Shown here: positions 60,886-64,000 of the stretch, piece after piece
Layout of the letters: the number at the start of each line of letters is the position of its first letter
How positions within the stretch are numbered: position 1 is the stretch's first letter
Origin: Flavobacterium sp. FEMGT703F
GTDB lineage: Bacteria > Bacteroidota > Bacteroidia > Flavobacteriales > Flavobacteriaceae
Direction of reading: 5' to 3'
DNA: 64,000 nucleotides
NCBI GenBank assembly: GCA_002786385.1
Contig: PGCN01000025.1
Location: forward strand, 1-64,000
Position numbers and translations under genes: made by a program
The notes under the pieces: generated by a model
The model's database searches: none
The model's input: the letters and a program-made list of their open reading frames with translations, nothing else
Told to the model about the DNA's origin: nothing

Positions 60886-61887
60886 TTATATAAAACTTCT
60901 GTAAACTGTATTGCGCAACACCAATTCCAATAAAAGTAACAAACCGGCAATCCATACAAACGGACGGTATTTTTCATCGTAATCGTAGAATCGGAGTTCT
61001 TGGATTTCGGTGGTTTCTAATTTATTAATTTCGGCATAAATGGCTTCCAATTTACTGTTGTTGTTGGCTCTGAAATATTTTCCGCCGGTATTTTTGGCAA
61101 TCGTTTGCAGCAAGTTTACGTCGATTTCTACCGGCATCATGCGGAATAAAAAGCCGCCGCCCGGAGCGTAAGCATAAGGGAACATCGCATCGCCGTTGGT
61201 TCCGATACCGATGGTGTAGACTTTAATGCCGAACTCTTTCGCAATTTGTGACGCCGTTTCGGGTTCGATAAAGCCTGCATTGTTCACACCGTCGGTCAAT
61301 AAAATGATGACTTTGCTTTTCGCTTTGCTGTCTTTTAAGCGATTGACAGCGGTAGTCAATCCCATTCCGATTCCGGTTCCGTCTTGCAATACATTGTCGT
61401 ATTTGATGCTTCTGATAGCGTCCTGAACTATTGCTTTATCACTGGTTACCGGTGTTTTGGTGTAGGCTTCGGCAGCGTAAACTACAATTCCGATGCGGTC
61501 ATTCGGTCGGCCTTCCACGAAATTGGAAGCTACTTTTTTCAAGGCTTCCATGCGATTCGGTTTCAAATCTTTGGCCAACATACTGCCTGAAACGTCAATC
61601 GCCATCACAATATCAACCCCTTTGGTCGATTTGGTTTGACTGCTGATATCCACTTTTCTTGGGCGCGCCATGGCAATAATTAATGAACTTAAAGCCAACA
61701 AACGCAACACAAACAGATACGGTTTTAATTTGGCAGCGATGGATTTTTCCGCTTTAAACCCTTTCACAGAACTGATTTTGAGCGTAGCCGACGATTTTTT
61801 CCCTTTCCAAAAAAGCCAAGCAATGGCCACCGGAAGTAACAAAAACAACCAGAAAAACTCGGGATTCAAAAAGCTTACGTCTTTCAT
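60886..61887 (-). CDS. batA: BatA von Willebrand factor A protein
   Basis: A 333-residue protein, also with two N-terminal helices (about 8-25 and 53-72) and a VWA domain. Its MIDAS motif is VMAIDVSGSMLAKDL (about 93-106), later LTDGVNNAGFIEP. A C-terminal helix (FVWIAGLLLLLELVL) follows. BatA and BatB are paralogues. Its ATG overlaps the stop codon of the upstream 543-residue protein by one base, so translation is tightly coupled. Confidence 0.91.
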   Translation of the reverse strand: MKDVSFLNPEFFWLFLLLPVAIAWLFWKGKKSSATLKISSVKGFKAEKSIAAKLKPYLFVLRLLALSSLIIAMARPRKVDISSQTKSTKGVDIVMAIDVSGSMLAKDLKPNRMEALKKVASNFVEGRPNDRIGIVVYAAEAYTKTPVTSDKAIVQDAIRSIKYDNVLQDGTGIGMGLTTAVNRLKDSKAKSKVIILLTDGVNNAGFIEPETASQIAKEFGIKVYTIGIGTNGDAMFPYAYAPGGGFLFRMMPVEIDVNLLQTIAKNTGGKYFRANNNSKLEAIYAEINKLETTEIQELRFYDYDEKYRPFVWIAGLLLLLELVLRNTVYRSFI

Positions 61888-63518
61888 TACTGTGCTATTT
61901 TTAGTTCTACCGAATTCAACATGCGTTCGCCTATTTTCTTAGCGTATTGATCGTCTTCGCGTTGTAAAACAGTAATCTGTTGGATACCGTTACTTTGGGC
62001 GAAAATCAAAATTTCGTAATACATTTTGGTCGATTTGCCGCTTACTTTGTCCACCATGCTTAAGGTTCCGTAAGCTTTGCGACCGGTAATACCTTTTTGG
62101 GTGTCGAATTCTTCGGTTTTCACCAAAATATTGCTTGCGCCTTGGGTCTCGAATATTTTGATACTGCCTTCTGCGGCTTGTTCCAAATCGATTTTAGTTT
62201 CTTCTTTGAACGTTGAGGTAGATACGCCAATATAAAAGTCGTCTATCATACTGCCGTATGTAAAGATTTGCATTTCTTTGATCAAAGCCATGGCGTTTTT
62301 CGGCAATATTTTCGAGGCATCTTGACGCATCAAAACTTTTGGCGTTTCTATTTTAACGCCCGGATTTCCATATTGGCTGTACACCCATTCGCCTTCCAAC
62401 AATTCTTTGGTTGGGTGACCAATCAGGTTATCTTTTACATAATCAAATCCTTTGGTAGCAACGAAAAAACCAAGTGTTCCCAAAATCAAAAATGCTGCTG
62501 AGCCGACAATAATGGCGATTTTTTTGCGCTTTTCTCTTTTCAGTTTTTCTAAACGGGCTTTTTCTTTTTGTTGTTCGTTCCAAAGCGCTAATTCGTCTTC
62601 GGTTTCCACTATTTCCGGGATAGATTTGTGAATGGTGACTATGGTATTCGAAATACGTTTTTTGTCTTCTTCAATTTCGTAATCCATAGGTGTAACTTTG
62701 GCAAATTTTACCAAATCGGCTTGTTGGAGTACTTTTTCTAAATTTTCAACCGTATCGTTGGAAAGCTTGAGTTTCTTTTGTTTGGCGGCTTTGCGCAATC
62801 CTTCAATCAATTCGGAAGTAGTGCTTTCCATGGCCGGAATTTTGATTTCTTCCTCGATGTAATTGCGGACAATATCGGTCAGCTCCGAATAGTAATCCTT
62901 AACGGCGCCTTTCTGCCAAAGTTCTTTGCTTTCCAGTTGTTGCAGTAAAGTAGTGGCTTTTTCGATTGGTGTTTTGTAAACAATAACTTCTGCTTTGGCT
63001 TTTGGTTTTCTATTTTTAAGTAAATAGAAAATTAAAAAGCCCAATCCGATGAGTCCGATTACAACTAACACATAAATCCACCAATTGCCCATCGGGCTTT
63101 TCACCGTAGCAATGTCTTTGATATCGAACATTTTTTGCTTCAAAGTATCCACTTTGACATCGCTGATTTCAATGGCAAGGCTATCAGAGTAAACCGTTTT
63201 CCCGTTGATGATGATCGGAATTCTCGGAATGGTGTATTTTCCGGAATCGAATTGCGTCAGCCCGTATTTTTTGATTAATTCATAGCGGTCGCCTTTTTTA
63301 ACGGTATCGACTTTGTATGATTCCAATACTTCCAAAGCGCCAAAGAATTTGCTTTCCGGGAATTTTACTTTGGATAAAGTATCGACGTTGGTTTTGATGG
63401 AGAGTTTAAACTCAGCTCCGATTTTGTTCTTGACGGTGTCAATAGATGTTGTCACTTTGGGTTGAGACCAAACCGCAATCGATAAAAAGCTTAAAATCAA
63501 TACTAACTTCCTTTTCAT
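61887..63518 (-). CDS. Bat-operon BatD-like protein with two membrane segments
   Basis: A 543-residue protein with a signal peptide (MKRKLVLILSFLSIAVWSQ) and an N-terminal beta-rich region similar in style to BatD (about 20-125). A membrane helix (WWIYVLVVIGLIGLGFLIFYLL, about 145-167) precedes a helical cytosolic part with TTSELIEGLRKAAKQKKLKLSNDTVENLEKVLQQADLVKFAKV, a DUF4381-like stretch. A second helix (IAIIVGSAAFLILGTLGFFV) near 342-361 and a last alpha/beta domain follow. It lies between DUF58 and batA, as usual in this operon in Bacteroidetes. Confidence 0.8.
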   Translation of the reverse strand: MKRKLVLILSFLSIAVWSQPKVTTSIDTVKNKIGAEFKLSIKTNVDTLSKVKFPESKFFGALEVLESYKVDTVKKGDRYELIKKYGLTQFDSGKYTIPRIPIIINGKTVYSDSLAIEISDVKVDTLKQKMFDIKDIATVKSPMGNWWIYVLVVIGLIGLGFLIFYLLKNRKPKAKAEVIVYKTPIEKATTLLQQLESKELWQKGAVKDYYSELTDIVRNYIEEEIKIPAMESTTSELIEGLRKAAKQKKLKLSNDTVENLEKVLQQADLVKFAKVTPMDYEIEEDKKRISNTIVTIHKSIPEIVETEDELALWNEQQKEKARLEKLKREKRKKIAIIVGSAAFLILGTLGFFVATKGFDYVKDNLIGHPTKELLEGEWVYSQYGNPGVKIETPKVLMRQDASKILPKNAMALIKEMQIFTYGSMIDDFYIGVSTSTFKEETKIDLEQAAEGSIKIFETQGASNILVKTEEFDTQKGITGRKAYGTLSMVDKVSGKSTKMYYEILIFAQSNGIQQITVLQREDDQYAKKIGERMLNSVELKIAQ

Positions 63519-63524
63519 TTCTTC

Positions 63525-64000
63525 TTATCTCGATTTAAAATACCCCAATAACTTAGTTACATAACTCTCATCCACACGAGTATTTACGGTTCCTGAACCG
63601 CATTTGGAAAAAATATCTTTGAAATAATTCACCTTGTCTCGGTACTGTTTTTCATAGCTCAAACGCGCATTTTTAGAAGCGGTATTGACCACTAAAATTT
63701 CCCCGGTTTCCGCATCTTCCATTTCCACCATACCAATGTTTGGCATTTTTTCTTCTCGGACGTCGTACACGCGAACACCGGTGATATCGTGTTTTTTTCC
63801 GGCTATTTTTAAGGTTTTTTCGTAATCGTCTTCCACCATAAAATCAGAGATGACGAATACAATGGCTTTTTTCTTTTGCGTACTTGATAAGAATTTTAAG
63901 GCTTGTGACAAATCGGTTTTTTTGCTTTTCGGTTCAAACTCGATTAGTTCTCGAATGATGCGTAACACATGCGATTTTCCTTTTTTGGGCGGAATGTACA
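63525..64000 (-). CDS. DUF58 protein, partial (cut by window end)
   Basis: The C-terminal about 158 residues of a DUF58 protein. The frame is open to the window edge, and the codons before the apparent GTG at 63968 read YIPPKKGKSH. That continues the family sequence into VLRIIRELIEFEPKSKKTDLSQALKFL. The rest reads FVISDFMVEDDYEKTLKIAGKKHDITGVRVYDVREEKMPNIGMVEMEDAETGE. It is the VWA-like core typical of DUF58, second gene of the moxR-DUF58-Bat arrangement; moxR would lie outside the window. Confidence 0.9.
   Translation of the reverse strand, partial: YIPPKKGKSHVLRIIRELIEFEPKSKKTDLSQALKFLSSTQKKKAIVFVISDFMVEDDYEKTLKIAGKKHDITGVRVYDVREEKMPNIGMVEMEDAETGEILVVNTASKNARLSYEKQYRDKVNYFKDIFSKCGSGTVNTRVDESYVTKLLGYFKSR

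Noticed and set aside
60873..60977. Longer start for batB
   Set aside because: The added residues overlap the end of batA and are not family-like; the ATG at 60872 opens with the expected membrane helix.

Overview
The window looks like chromosome from a Flavobacterium-type bacterium (Bacteroidetes, Flavobacteriaceae). It is AT-rich, and promoters match the Bacteroidetes -7 box TAnnTTTG rather than TATAAT. Shine-Dalgarno motifs are largely absent. Several families are typical of the phylum: DUF4175, DUF4837, DUF2480, DUF3078, head-GIN DUF2807, the Bat operon and SufT. Nearly all of it is housekeeping sequence. I see no prophage, insertion sequence, CRISPR array, rRNA or antibiotic-resistance island. 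Identifications come from reading the proteins, not from database searches.

Layout. 0-9.5 kb: ribonuclease R, a GIN-domain protein, a LysE exporter, tRNA-Cys with a decayed 3' copy beside it, FolB, GlnRS, a three-gene YtxH/holin-like membrane cluster, an SPFH protein and an outer-membrane barrel. 9.5-18.7 kb: GltX, then a giant DUF4175 protein, YbeY and MnmG. mnmG is bracketed by two parS-like sites. A methyltransferase and a Skp-like lipoprotein follow. 18.8-28.6 kb: a PIF1-like helicase, HolB, Pgk, an MltD-type transglycosylase with five LysM domains, DUF4837, a GNAT enzyme and a double-OmpA-domain protein. 28.6-35.7 kb: S41, M1 and S8 proteases, rnpA and a metallo-beta-lactamase-fold hydrolase.

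35.8-45 kb is the iron-sulfur assembly (SUF) region: sufA-sufB-sufC-sufD, then sufS, a lipoprotein, sufE, a GxxExxY gene, sufT and DUF2480. A serine hydrolase lies inside it on the other strand. The sufA and sufS leaders share a 19-bp palindrome between the -7 box and the start codon. The GxxExxY gene is unusually AT-rich and sits between inverted 28-bp repeats, two more copies of which lie elsewhere in the SUF region.

45-56.5 kb: DUF3078, a trans-sulfuration enzyme, DinB, an ArsC-like protein, an EamA transporter, YicC, Gmk, NadD, an iron-type alcohol dehydrogenase, GpsA, PheS and small hypotheticals. 56.5-64 kb: the Bat operon on the minus strand. It runs from a DUF58 protein, cut by the window end, through a BatD-like protein, BatA, BatB, BatC and BatD to BatE.

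The most interesting non-coding signals are the parS pair, the shared suf operator, the GxxExxY cassette and two pairs of structured repeats. Each of those repeats starts directly after a stop codon, in the same orientation as the gene. The only gene-free stretch near 400 bases is 4021-4415, which holds the tRNA, its remnant and two terminators. Bases 1-77 show nothing recognisable. The gaps at 6579-6859 and 17862-18137 hold a terminator each and AT-rich leader sequence.
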